Assembly (NCBI GenBank): GCA_023228045.1
Contig: JALOBY010000006.1
Coordinates: forward strand, 1-62,326
Length of the DNA: 62,326 nt
Source: Endomicrobiales bacterium
Lineage (GTDB): Bacteria > Elusimicrobiota > Endomicrobiia > Endomicrobiales > JALOBY01
Reading direction: 5' to 3'
Shown here one piece after another: positions 49,870 to 58,321 of this stretch (positions are counted from its first letter, which is position 1; every line of letters starts with the position of its first letter). The notes beneath the pieces are model-generated. The model saw nothing but the letters and a program-made list of their open reading frames with translations, was not told where the DNA came from and searched no databases. A program made the translations under genes and the position numbers.

Positions 49870-51842
49870 AATATACCCTTGGCCTTTGCCTCTACTTCAA
49901 ACTCTTTAGCAATGCCATAGTTTTTAAAACTGCCCTGCACTGTTTTGCCGTCATAACCGGTTTGCTCAAAACCAAAAATCGGAGCTGTTTGAACGGAACC
50001 GTCCGGCAACAAAGACAGTTTTGCTATCTGCGAAATTTTTCTTGAACCATCTTGATAACGCGCCAATTGCACAATTATCTGCACAGCCGAACAAATTTGT
50101 TCCTTTATTGCTTTTTCTGGCAACTCCATTCCTGACATCATAACCATTGTGATAATTCTTGAAACAACATCTTTTGCGGTATTTGCATGCACGGTAGTAA
50201 GCGAACCATCATGGCCCGTGTTCATTGCCTGAAGCATATCTAATGCCTCTCCGCCGCGACACTCGCCAACAATAATTCTATCGGGACGCATACGCAAAGC
50301 GTTTATAACAAGCCGCCTTATACTTATTTCGCCTTTACCCTCAATTGACTGTGGACGCGCTTCAAGGCGAATAACATGCTCCTGCGAAAGCTTTAATTCT
50401 GCTGAATCTTCAATGGTTACAATTCTTTCATCTGTCCCAATAAAAGTGGCAAGCGCATTTAACAGAGTTGTTTTACCTGTACCTGTTCCACCTGAAACAA
50501 TAATATTTTTGCGCAGCATAACGCACACTTTTAGGAAATCTGACATCTCACTGCTTGCGGCACCAAAAGAAATCAAATCACTAAAAGCTATATTTTTTTT
50601 AAAAAACTTTCTTATGGAAAGCAACGGGCCGGATAATGAAACCGGCTCAATAACCGCATTAACGCGCGAGCCGTCGGACAAACGCGCATCTACTAAAGGG
50701 GACGCTTCATCAATTCTGCGGCCTATTGGCGCAAGAATTCTGTCAATTACGGTTTTAAGCCCTGCAATGTTTTCAAATTTCACGCTTGATGGTTTTAGTT
50801 TGCCATTTTCTTCAATAAATATTTTATTTGGCCCGTTAACCAATATTTCGCTTATTTTTTGGTCTGCGATAAGCTCTTCTAAAACACCCAAGCCCAGCGC
50901 CTGGTCAAGAACTTCTTTTGATATACGCTCCCGAATTTCATAGGTAAGCGTTGCGCTTTTTTCTAAAGATATTAACTCGTCAACTATTTTTTTTGCCTTT
51001 TGGCGTACCTCGTTTAAACCTGCTGTGTCGTCAAAGCGAATGGAACGAAGATCCATTTTTTCTATTAATTCTTTATGTATTTTTTCTTTAAACGCGCTGA
51101 AAACCGCATAAATTTTGTTTGGGTTTTCATGCAAAACCACAACTTGAGCAGAAAACTCTTCTTTTGAAATTTTATCTATAAGATTTTTTATGCCAGAGGC
51201 AAACTCAAATGACATGTTTGATAAGGATACAGAGTCAGGATTATTTAGAGCATCCACAAAATCTTTGTCGCTGTATGTTATTTCTGCGAAAATTTCGGCA
51301 CCAATTGCCTCCGCAAGCTCCGTTGTTTTCATTTGGCCGCCAATATTTTTTCTACAAATCACAGGTTTTATTGCGTCTTTTGCCACAAAGTTTTTTGCCG
51401 CACTGTTAATAAAATCTTTCGCGCGAGCAACGCCAAAAGCATGTGGCTCAACAAAAAGCAAAACCATAGCACACTCATGAATAAGGTTTTGCATAGCAAT
51501 ATCTTCTACCAATGGCACGAAAATAAAAGATGAGGTTTTGGATAGTTGTTTTAGTAATTTAGATAAAAGCTGGGTGGAAGATATGTCGAAATCGGGCTTT
51601 ATTAGTACGAGTTGATTTTTAGAACCAAAGTAGCCCTTTAGAATGTTGGGGCTTATATCTTGTGAAATGGCAATAATTTCAGATGCGTTTTTTACTGCAG
51701 GAAAGTTATAAACTAATTGTGCGCTAACAGCTTTTTCGCAAAAATCTAAAAACAAACCACCACTTATAGCACAAAGGTTTGCGCCAAAAAAAAACTTATC
51801 AGCACCAAAGCCCGCATCTGCAAGCGCAATTATTTTTCCCAT
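49866..51842 (-). CDS. cpaF: Tad pilus ATPase (TadA/CpaF) fused to a degenerate TadZ/CpaE-like domain
   Basis: Residues from about 240 to 620 are a secretion ATPase: Walker A GGTGTGKTT at 451-459, Walker B RIIVGECRGGEALDML from 522, and the His box GSLTTVHAN at 546-554. Before them lies a domain of about 230 residues that starts MGKIIALADAGFGADKF. It has the layout of MinD-like TadZ/CpaE proteins, with the P-loop lysines lost. In other Tad loci TadZ is a separate gene that places the apparatus at the pole. The fusion therefore puts localisation and ATPase functions in one chain. It precedes tadB with an ATGA overlap. Confidence 0.88.
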   Translation of the reverse strand: MGKIIALADAGFGADKFFFGANLCAISGGLFLDFCEKAVSAQLVYNFPAVKNASEIIAISQDISPNILKGYFGSKNQLVLIKPDFDISSTQLLSKLLKQLSKTSSFIFVPLVEDIAMQNLIHECAMVLLFVEPHAFGVARAKDFINSAAKNFVAKDAIKPVICRKNIGGQMKTTELAEAIGAEIFAEITYSDKDFVDALNNPDSVSLSNMSFEFASGIKNLIDKISKEEFSAQVVVLHENPNKIYAVFSAFKEKIHKELIEKMDLRSIRFDDTAGLNEVRQKAKKIVDELISLEKSATLTYEIRERISKEVLDQALGLGVLEELIADQKISEILVNGPNKIFIEENGKLKPSSVKFENIAGLKTVIDRILAPIGRRIDEASPLVDARLSDGSRVNAVIEPVSLSGPLLSIRKFFKKNIAFSDLISFGAASSEMSDFLKVCVMLRKNIIVSGGTGTGKTTLLNALATFIGTDERIVTIEDSAELKLSQEHVIRLEARPQSIEGKGEISIRRLVINALRMRPDRIIVGECRGGEALDMLQAMNTGHDGSLTTVHANTAKDVVSRIITMVMMSGMELPEKAIKEQICSAVQIIVQLARYQDGSRKISQIAKLSLLPDGSVQTAPIFGFEQTGYDGKTVQGSFKNYGIAKEFEVEAKAKGIL

Positions 51843-51876
51843 AAATTTAACCCGGATTTAACTTTTAAAAGGTGAG

Positions 51877-52755
51877 TTAATTACTTTTTTGGTATTTTTT
51901 AAGAAGCTCAAGTGTCTCTCGTTGCTTTTTTTGCATCTGTTCCATTGCAACACCAGCAGGTTGCTGAGTTTTATCACCTTGAGTTTTTTGTACAGCTGCT
52001 GAGACACCCTCTATAATATCTTGAACCTTAGCACCACAGGTTTGCACTAATGTTTCCTCGCAAACAGGCCTTAAAGAAAACCTAACAATACTTTTTTCGC
52101 AGCATAACGCTAACAACTCTGCCTCTTGTGGTAAAACAGAAACGCAAACAGCAGACCTAACAGGAGAGTTTTCTTGTGATATTACACCTTGCTCACTCTG
52201 ATTTTTTTGTGCCCCACCAAGGTATGCTTTATCTACGGAAAGCACAAGAATGTTTTGTAATACAGTAGCTGCCGCCTGCTGAAGTTTGCCGGCTTTATCT
52301 TCAAAATCAAAAACAGCAATTATATCTATTCTGTTGCCTGGCTTTATTCTATCAGCAAGACCTTCTTCATTTGGGTAAAGGGTAACCGCTCTTTTGCCTG
52401 TTGGTATTATAGACGACAAACCTGTTTCTAACCCAACTGTATAAAGCTTTGTTAAAATAAGCTGTTCCCCTTTTTCAATTGGCACAACACTCATAAAAAG
52501 CTTGCGACCGTCGGAACTATATAACTCTTTAACACTACCAAGCGCTCTGGGCTGAATGTAGTCCTTGGGGACAAGGGCTTCTTCAAACATACTCCCATCT
52601 AAAATCACATCTTGATCAATATATTTGTTTGCGCAAAGCACACTTACTTTTTGCGCTGAGGTTGAGTATTTTTTTTCTATGCCAACAAAATACATACCTG
52701 CAAAAAGCGCGGCAAGAAAACCACAAAGCAGTGCAATAAGAAGAGGTTTTTTCAT
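51877..52755 (-). CDS. cpaB: CpaB/RcpC-like Tad pilus assembly protein
   Basis: The 292-residue protein has an N-terminal membrane helix (about 5-25), a SAF domain with EEALVPKDYIQPRALGSV, and an RcpC domain with RAVTLYPNEEGLADRIKPGNRIDIIAVFDF (quoted in part). It is thought to sit in the periplasm and help or modulate the secretin channel. The C-terminal 40 residues are a Gln- and Lys-rich coiled-coil-like tail. Its ATG directly follows the flp stop. Confidence 0.88.
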   Translation of the reverse strand: MKKPLLIALLCGFLAALFAGMYFVGIEKKYSTSAQKVSVLCANKYIDQDVILDGSMFEEALVPKDYIQPRALGSVKELYSSDGRKLFMSVVPIEKGEQLILTKLYTVGLETGLSSIIPTGKRAVTLYPNEEGLADRIKPGNRIDIIAVFDFEDKAGKLQQAAATVLQNILVLSVDKAYLGGAQKNQSEQGVISQENSPVRSAVCVSVLPQEAELLALCCEKSIVRFSLRPVCEETLVQTCGAKVQDIIEGVSAAVQKTQGDKTQQPAGVAMEQMQKKQRETLELLKKYQKSN

Positions 52756-52929
52756 TTATTTTATATTTTTTGTTTCATCAGAAATCTTTTCTGACGATTT
52801 GTTAAACATATCGGTAATTTTACCACCAAACATTTTTACAGCAAAAATCGCGATTATAGCGATTAATGCAATAATTAAAATATATTCAACCATACCTTGA
52901 GCTTTACGACCATTCCAAATTTTTCTCAT
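52756..52929 (-). CDS. flp: Flp-type pilin
   Basis: This 57-residue pilin precursor starts MRKIWNGRKAQGMVEY and continues with a 20-residue hydrophobic helix. The Gly before MVEY is the probable prepilin peptidase cleavage site, leaving the Glu at position 5-like spacing required for assembly. The C-terminal part is hydrophilic (DMFNKSSEKISDETKNIK). A strong AGGAGG site lies upstream. The stop and the cpaB ATG are adjacent. The gene is only 22 bp downstream of tRNA-Glu. No prepilin peptidase gene is in the window. Confidence 0.9.
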   Translation of the reverse strand: MRKIWNGRKAQGMVEYILIIALIAIIAIFAVKMFGGKITDMFNKSSEKISDETKNIK

Positions 52930-52951
52930 ACTTCCTCCTATTAATATTAAG

Positions 52952-53025
52952 CGCCGCCAGCGGGGGTCGAACCCGCGATCTCCGCCTTGAGAGGGCGATG
53001 TCCTAAACCACTAGACGATGGCGGC
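52952..53025 (-). tRNA. tRNA-Glu (anticodon CTC)
   Basis: A complete cloverleaf on the minus strand: acceptor GCCGCCA/TGGCGGC, anticodon stem TCGCC/GGCGG with loop CTCTCAA (anticodon CUC) and a T-arm GCGGG-TTCGACC-CCCGC. The 3' CCA is not encoded. It lies 22 bp upstream of flp in the same direction. Confidence 0.95.
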
Positions 53026-53168
53026 AGCTTTAATTTATTGTTTATTCAAGAAACTATTTTTTAAACTTTTGCATAAATTTTAGCAATAGCTTTACTTATT
53101 TATCTTTTGCATGAGGCGATCTCTATATTTTTACTTTTAAGATATTTTTTTCGTTATTACTTACTTCT

Positions 53169-53963
53169 TCATTGGCTTGCTGCTGAGCTACTGGCGTCTC
53201 CTGAACCCGTTGTGCTGGTATTCTTGTATTTGTTATTTGTTATTTCTTCTTTCTTATTTTTATTTGGATTTTTTTTGTAAGATCTCCATATACGAATCTG
53301 CTCACTATATTTTTCAACAATATCTGTTTTTAATAGATTTTGTATACTTTCAAGTATTTTTTCTTCATCTATAAGTCTGTTTATTTTTTTCTTTAAATGT
53401 CTTCTTATCATCATTAGTGTATCTTCGTGAAAAAATGCTTTTATCAGGTTTCCTGGCTGTAAGGCTGATATTTCTTCCCAGTATTCTTCCAATTCGTTTT
53501 TTCGTATTGCATCGTATGAGAGACAATACAATTTCTCTGTTATTTCGTTTACATCGCCGTTTATCATATCCAAAGAAAATACCAAAATCCTTCCTATGCC
53601 AGTCTTTTCAAATATTAACCTGTACAAACGCCATTCTGCTCCGTTTGTTAATACTACCCAATTAACTCCGCTTTGAGAAGCGTAACTTTCCGCCTGAAAT
53701 ATATGAGCTTCTTTCAATGAAGTATTCGCTGATTTAGCTTCAATATAAAAGCTCACTTTATTATTGATTTCAATTGCTAAATCCACAAACCGTTCTTTTA
53801 TTTGAAATTCTTTTGTTATATGTTTTAATACATCATAGCCTAGTCCCTCTTCTAGAAACTTAATTACTCTGGTAACGACATCAGCTTCCTTTAAATCCTT
53901 TTCTTTTGCTTCCTGCCAGATAGGAATGAATTTCTTTACTGCTTTAAGAATTGGGTTTGCCAT
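53169..53963 (-). CDS. HsdR N-terminal-like (PD-(D/E)xK) restriction-type protein
   Basis: The 264-residue protein has a type I restriction HsdR_N-like domain. ERFVDLAIEI and FYIEAKSANTSL supply the Asp and E-x-K of a PD-(D/E)xK nuclease core, followed by GVNWVVLTNGAEWRLYRL. No helicase domain and no methylase or specificity gene is next to it, so it is stand-alone, and its role may be defence or DNA repair. The C-terminus ends in a low-complexity Asn/Lys/Ser region. The start at 53963 has a GGAGA site. Confidence 0.8.
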   Translation of the reverse strand: MANPILKAVKKFIPIWQEAKEKDLKEADVVTRVIKFLEEGLGYDVLKHITKEFQIKERFVDLAIEINNKVSFYIEAKSANTSLKEAHIFQAESYASQSGVNWVVLTNGAEWRLYRLIFEKTGIGRILVFSLDMINGDVNEITEKLYCLSYDAIRKNELEEYWEEISALQPGNLIKAFFHEDTLMMIRRHLKKKINRLIDEEKILESIQNLLKTDIVEKYSEQIRIWRSYKKNPNKNKKEEITNNKYKNTSTTGSGDASSSAASQ

Positions 53964-53995
53964 TTTACACTCTCCTTTTGCATAAACTTCAAAAC

Positions 53996-54035
53996 ATAAA
54001 AAAACAAGCAAAGCGATATATGCGTTTTGCTTGTT
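53996..54035 (-). terminator. Rho-independent terminator downstream of rmuC
   Basis: On the minus strand AACAAGCAAA (54026-54035) pairs with TTTGCTTGTT (54003-54012) and is followed by a run of Ts. It ends the transcript from serS, lemA and rmuC, about 100 nt after the rmuC stop. Confidence 0.8.
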
Positions 54036-54138
54036 GGCATTATAGCAAAAAATATATCTGACTTAAAACAACTACAAAATCAAATCTATTATTGATTTCT
54101 TACTTATTAATAAAACTTACCCATAAATAACCTGTCAG

Positions 54139-55188
54139 TTATTCATTTGGCGCAGAGGGCTTTTGAACACCCTCTATGGCATTTGATATTTTACCTTCAA
54201 GTTGTAGTGCTTTTTGTGAGCACAAGTCGTATTTGCTTCTTGTATTTTGTATATGCGAGCCAAGTGTTTCAAACTCAATAAAGAACCTATCAAAATCGCC
54301 TTTTATTCTGCTTATTCTGCCAATTATTTCCGCGGCCTCTTTTTCCACCTTCATTCCTTTTAGCCCTTGCGAAATCACTTGCAAATAAGCATAAAAAGAG
54401 TTAGCAGAAACTGCTATAACTTTTTTTGCAAACGCATAAGCGCCAAGCGAACCCTCAACCTCTTCGTCTTTTATTATTACTTCGTAGTACACATTTTCGG
54501 CAGGAATATACATTAGGGCAAAATCAAAAGTGTTCTCATCTGGCCTGATATATTTTTTTGCAATGCTGTCTATGTGCTTCTTAACAGCAGAGACAAACTC
54601 TTTTCGCTCTACCTTCTTAACGGCTTCCTCTTTTGCATCAAGCATTCTGCGAAAACTTTCAAGTGGAAATTTTGAATCTATAGGAACTAAGCCCTGTGAA
54701 AGTTTTACCACGGCATCAACTACTTCGCCGCTTTTAAACTTATATTGCATAGCATAGTTTTCTGAAGGCAAAACTTGCGCTAACAAATCTTCTAACAAAA
54801 ACTCGCCAAGATTTCCGCGAAACTTTGGGGCTTTTAAAATGTCTTCCAATGCTGAAATGTTTTTACCAACTTCAAATATTTTTTTGCTTGATTCAGAAAG
54901 CTCTCCAAGCTCCTTATGCACGCGGCTTACAACCTCCGACGCGCTATCCATTCTCACACCAAGCGAGTTCTGTGCCGAAACAAACTGCGTAAGAAATGCG
55001 TTCATTTGCGCGTTTAACATATCTGTGTTGCTTTTCATTCCATCAGAAAGCTGCTGCTTAACACCTTCTATCTGTTTTGTCATTTCTTCTATTTTTTTAT
55101 CCGGTTTTTTAAGCAACGAAAAAACCGCCATGGCAATTAGCGCGCAGCAAGCTAAAAAAACGGTATAAAAAATTATTTGTTCGTTCAT
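54139..55188 (-). CDS. rmuC: RmuC-family DNA recombination protein
   Basis: This 349-residue protein has an N-terminal membrane anchor (about 5-25), a coiled-coil region to about 120, and the RmuC domain with RGNLGEFLLEDLL, VDAVVKLSQGLVPIDSKFPLESF (quoted in parts) and MYIPAENVYYEV. RmuC limits inversion at short repeats, which is notable given the many inverted repeats in this window. It follows lemA by 5 bp. Confidence 0.9.
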   Translation of the reverse strand: MNEQIIFYTVFLACCALIAMAVFSLLKKPDKKIEEMTKQIEGVKQQLSDGMKSNTDMLNAQMNAFLTQFVSAQNSLGVRMDSASEVVSRVHKELGELSESSKKIFEVGKNISALEDILKAPKFRGNLGEFLLEDLLAQVLPSENYAMQYKFKSGEVVDAVVKLSQGLVPIDSKFPLESFRRMLDAKEEAVKKVERKEFVSAVKKHIDSIAKKYIRPDENTFDFALMYIPAENVYYEVIIKDEEVEGSLGAYAFAKKVIAVSANSFYAYLQVISQGLKGMKVEKEAAEIIGRISRIKGDFDRFFIEFETLGSHIQNTRSKYDLCSQKALQLEGKISNAIEGVQKPSAPNE

Positions 55189-55193
55189 AAATT

Positions 55194-55772
55194 TTAAACT
55201 GGCATAGCAAATTTTATTTCAGGGGCTTTTTTTGTTTCTTCTTCGGCCGCAAAAAGTTCTTTAGCGCTATGCCCCATTGAGCCTGCAAATAAAACATAAG
55301 GTATTTGTGCTATTTTTGTGTTGTAATCTGCAACGGCAGAGTTGTAATACTCCCTTCTTAAAGCAATATCCGTTTCTACCCCGCTAATACGCCCCTGCAA
55401 ATGCAAAAATGTGCCATCGGCTTTTAGCGTTGGGTAATTTTCTGAAACAGCAAACAAACTTTTAAGTGCCCCGCTAAGCATATTGTTGGCACCTGCCGCC
55501 TCTTTTGGCGTAGTTGCCGATAAAAATGAAGTTCTGGCAAGGGTAACTTTTTCTAAAACGCCTCTTTCGTACTGCATATAACCCTCGCAAACTTTAACAA
55601 GGTTTGGAATTTCATCAAAGCGCTGTTTTAAAAGAACCGCTATGTTTGCCCATGCTCTTTCTACATTAATTTTCATCTGTACAAGCAAATTATAAATACC
55701 AACAAATATCGCAGCCAACACCAATAAAACACCAACAACTATCAACATAGGTATAATCATTTTACCCTCCAT
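55194..55772 (-). CDS. lemA: LemA-family membrane-anchored protein
   Basis: The 192-residue protein has an N-terminal helix (IPMLIVVGVLLVLAAIFVGI) and the LemA signature around VERAWANIAVLLKQRFDEIPNLVKV. LemA proteins have their N-terminus outside and a cytoplasmic coiled-coil body, and their function is unknown. A C-terminal hydrophobic stretch contains YVLFAGSMGHSAKELFAAEEE. It is the first gene downstream of the hairpin-rich gap after serS. Confidence 0.9.
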   Translation of the reverse strand: MEGKMIIPMLIVVGVLLVLAAIFVGIYNLLVQMKINVERAWANIAVLLKQRFDEIPNLVKVCEGYMQYERGVLEKVTLARTSFLSATTPKEAAGANNMLSGALKSLFAVSENYPTLKADGTFLHLQGRISGVETDIALRREYYNSAVADYNTKIAQIPYVLFAGSMGHSAKELFAAEEETKKAPEIKFAMPV

Positions 55773-55785
55773 TATGTCGCGCCCC

Positions 55786-55980
55786 GCTTTTGGCGGGACT
55801 TAGTACTCACTTCGTTCATACTTGGTTTGGCTAATATGATTACGCCAAACCGCTCTACAAGGGAAAACCTTAGGTTTTCCCGTTTCGTCGTCGCTCGCTC
55901 TGCTCGCTGAACCCTTTCCTATTATATGGTACCAATGGTTGGCCACGTCATCAACCACTTCGAGTGCCCTGGGCACTCTC
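55786..55980. repeat. Array of perfect hairpins between serS and lemA
   Basis: Five hairpins lie in a row: CCCCGC-TTTT-GGCGGG near 55793, GGTTTGGC/GCCAAACC (55824-55851), GGGAAAACC-TTA-GGTTTTCCC (55861-55881), TGGTTG/CAACCA around 55936-55957 and GAGTGCCC-T-GGGCACTC (55962-55978). The first shares GGCGGGACTTAGT with the repeat upstream of serS. No open frame with family features is present in the 238-bp gap. Confidence 0.65.
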
Positions 55981-56010
55981 GAAAGAACATTTTAAACAAA
56001 TTTTGCGCTT

Positions 56011-57282
56011 TTACTTTACTCCAATTTTTTCAAATTTTGTGTACGGTATGAGAACTTTGGGTATTACAACCGAGCCGTCTTGTGTTTGAAAGTTTTCAAG
56101 TATTGCCGCAAAGGCACGGCCAACAGCAACACCTGAACCATTTAGCGTATGAACAAAATCTTTCTTTTTATCACTATAGCGCAATTTTATATCCATCCTT
56201 CGCGCCTGAAAGTCCATAAAGTTTGAGCACGACGATATTTCGCGCCAGTTATTTTCAGATGGCATCCAAACTTCAATATCGTAAGTTTTTGCGGAAGAAA
56301 AACCAAGGTCACCCGCGCAAAGCTCAACTACCCTGTATGGTATTTCAAGTAAACGCAAAACTTCCTCAGCATCGTTTAGTAAAGTTTCTAATTCCGCCAT
56401 AGAATCTGCTGGCTTTGAAAACTTTACTATTTCAACTTTATTAAATTGATGATTGCGAATTAGTCCCTTTGTATCCTTACCGTATGATCCCGCCTCGCGC
56501 CTGAAGCACGGGGTATATGCAACATATTTTTTAGGCAGATCTTTTTCTTCCAACATATCACCGCGATGCATATTTGTAACAGGAACCTCGGCCGTTGGTA
56601 TAAGATAAAGGTTATCTTCAGAACACTTAAAAAGCTCTTCTTCAAACTTTGGAAGCTGACCTGTACCAAGCATACTTTGTGCGCTTACCAAATATGGCGG
56701 CATAACTTCGCTGTAACCGCGAGAACGGTGTACATCAAGCATAAAATTAATTAAAGAGCGTTCAAGCACACATCCATCACCTTTTAACAACGCAAATCGC
56801 GCTCCTGAAAGTTTTGCGGCGGTTTCAAAATCCAAAATACCAAGTTTTTCACCTATTTCCGTATGCTGTTTTGGTTTAAATGAGAACTGAGGAACGGTGC
56901 CAAAGCGTTTTACTTCGTGGTTATCTTGCGGGCTTTTACCGTCAGCAATGTTTTCATCGGGCATATTTGGAACGCGCAAAAGGGCATCTTCAATGCGCTG
57001 TTCAATAGAGTTTACAAATAACTCTCTTTCGTTTATGCCGCTTTTGTTGCTATCAAGCTCTTCTTGCAACTGGGGTGAAACTTGCAACTTTTCACGCTTA
57101 AGCTTACCAACTTCTTGGGATATTTTATTCCTGCGTTCTCTAAGCGCATCTAACTCTGCGACAACCTTGCGGCGCTCCATATCCCACCGCAATATCTCGC
57201 TTAAATCATACTCCTGATTTCGCCTGCCAAGCTTGCGCGCTACTTCTTGCGGGTTTTCTCTGATAATTTTAATGTCTAACAT
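56011..57282 (-). CDS. serS: Seryl-tRNA synthetase
   Basis: SerS charges tRNA-Ser. The 423-residue protein has the N-terminal coiled-coil arm (about 30-105) and the class II catalytic core: motif 2 in FRREAGSYGKDTKGLIRNHQF (quoted here as FRREAGSYG and LIRNHQFNKVE) and motif 3 GSGVAVGRAFAAILE. Length and motifs are normal. No T-box leader is visible upstream, where repeats fill the gap. Confidence 0.97.
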   Translation of the reverse strand: MLDIKIIRENPQEVARKLGRRNQEYDLSEILRWDMERRKVVAELDALRERRNKISQEVGKLKREKLQVSPQLQEELDSNKSGINERELFVNSIEQRIEDALLRVPNMPDENIADGKSPQDNHEVKRFGTVPQFSFKPKQHTEIGEKLGILDFETAAKLSGARFALLKGDGCVLERSLINFMLDVHRSRGYSEVMPPYLVSAQSMLGTGQLPKFEEELFKCSEDNLYLIPTAEVPVTNMHRGDMLEEKDLPKKYVAYTPCFRREAGSYGKDTKGLIRNHQFNKVEIVKFSKPADSMAELETLLNDAEEVLRLLEIPYRVVELCAGDLGFSSAKTYDIEVWMPSENNWREISSCSNFMDFQARRMDIKLRYSDKKKDFVHTLNGSGVAVGRAFAAILENFQTQDGSVVIPKVLIPYTKFEKIGVK

Positions 57283-57298
57283 TTTCTCACCTAATATC

Positions 57299-57366
57299 GC
57301 CCGCCCTTTGGGCGAGGTCTCGCCCGCTCATAAGAGCGAGGCGGACGTCCCGCCTTGGCGGGACTT
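57299..57366. repeat. CCGCC/GGCGG hairpin cluster upstream of serS
   Basis: Three hairpins in tandem: CGCCC-GCCCTTT-GGGCG, CGCTC-ATAA-GAGCG and a perfect GTCCCGCC-TT-GGCGGGAC at 57347-57364. The last is followed by TTAGTG, as in the repeat near 55.8 kb. Confidence 0.55.
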
Positions 57367-57496
57367 AGTGTCTAATTTTACTGTTTTAATTTTATCTTAT
57401 TACAATTTATGGTGCAAATTACTGTACAATCTCTCAACCATCCATCCCCTATTGCCCAATGGAACATGGCGAGATTTTCAACACTTTTGTTTAGTT

Positions 57497-57643
57497 GTCA
57501 TTGCGTCAGCCCAAGGGGCTAGAGACCTCGCCAAAAGCGGGAATCCATCTTGGGTGAAGCAATCTCGTCTTAACTACCAGATTGCCGCGCTTCGCTCGCA
57601 ATGACTTAAGATTGCTTCGTCGCTATCGCTTTTCGCAATGACA
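57497..57643. repeat. Dispersed GTCATTGCG...CGCAATGAC repeat
   Basis: The element has terminal inverted ends GTCATTGCG and CGCAATGAC and contains nested inverted segments (AGCAATCT, AGATTGC, CGCAATGAC). The right part, GATTGCTTCGTCGCTATCGC, is shared with the repeat at 62084-62240. Similar MITE-like repeats are common in many uncultured lineages. Confidence 0.65.
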
Positions 57644-57730
57644 GGTGAGGGCGGGTGGTAATTAAATATTGTATCCCCAGAATTCTCAACTTGTTCATTA
57701 TGTCTGTGATATGGTGCAAATTACACGGTA

Positions 57731-58321
57731 CTAACTTCCGATTGTTCTCTCATTTGCTTTTTTGTGATTTTGACCAGCGCAGCCAGTGCCTGCAAGGACC
57801 TCGGAACGCCCACTTAGGGTTATTGTTTTTCCAAAACCGACAGCCGGTGAAAATATTTTTGGCACACTGAAATTATAAAAAACTTCCACATAAGAAAGTT
57901 CACTATTGTAAGAAGCTGGCATTTTTAAAAGCCGCGTGTAACTTATAAGAAGTTGACCCATCTTTACAGGGTTTATTACATCTTCAAAGCCGTCAAACTC
58001 AGGGATGTCAAAACCGTTTATTTTAACTACTATGTTTTCATCACCCAGTTTATCTGGGTCAAGTTTGCGCCCCTCAACATTTCTATCTGATAAATAATTC
58101 CTGATTTCTTTTCTGATTTGTTGTTCTGAAAGGTTTGTATGTGATATTAAATCGGTGCCATAACGCGCGGCCATTAGTAACTGTTGTTTTGTTATTAATA
58201 CACGCGAGAACCAAAAAAGTCCTACAAGTAAAATCATAAGCACAGGAATAATAAGCAACGTTTCTAAAAGTGCCTGCGCTTTATTATCCGAAAATCTGCC
58301 GCGAGCACAAAATAATTTCAA
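57731..58321 (-). CDS. TadE-like pilus assembly/minor pilin protein
   Basis: The 196-residue protein begins with a basic segment and the TadE-type motif DNKAQALLETLLIIPVLMILL, in which the Glu within the hydrophobic stretch is typical of pseudopilins. A single membrane helix is followed by a soluble periplasmic domain of about 150 residues. It is the last gene of Tad locus 2 and overlaps the TadG-like gene by ATGA. Confidence 0.78.
   Translation of the reverse strand: MKLFCARGRFSDNKAQALLETLLIIPVLMILLVGLFWFSRVLITKQQLLMAARYGTDLISHTNLSEQQIRKEIRNYLSDRNVEGRKLDPDKLGDENIVVKINGFDIPEFDGFEDVINPVKMGQLLISYTRLLKMPASYNSELSYVEVFYNFSVPKIFSPAVGFGKTITLSGRSEVLAGTGCAGQNHKKANERTIGS

Larger units (their letters stand above)
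57283..57730. other. Repeat-filled gap between tadE-like gene and serS
   Basis: This 448-bp gap contains two repeat units (57299-57366 and 57497-57643) and a pair of 14-bp direct repeats, ATGGTGCAAATTAC, at 57409-57422 and 57711-57724. No gene with a ribosome-binding site or family features is seen on either strand. Confidence 0.6.

Noticed and set aside
57283..57480. T-box leader for serS
   Set aside because: The stems present are dispersed CCGCC/GGCGG repeats. No T-box sequence or serine specifier loop was seen.
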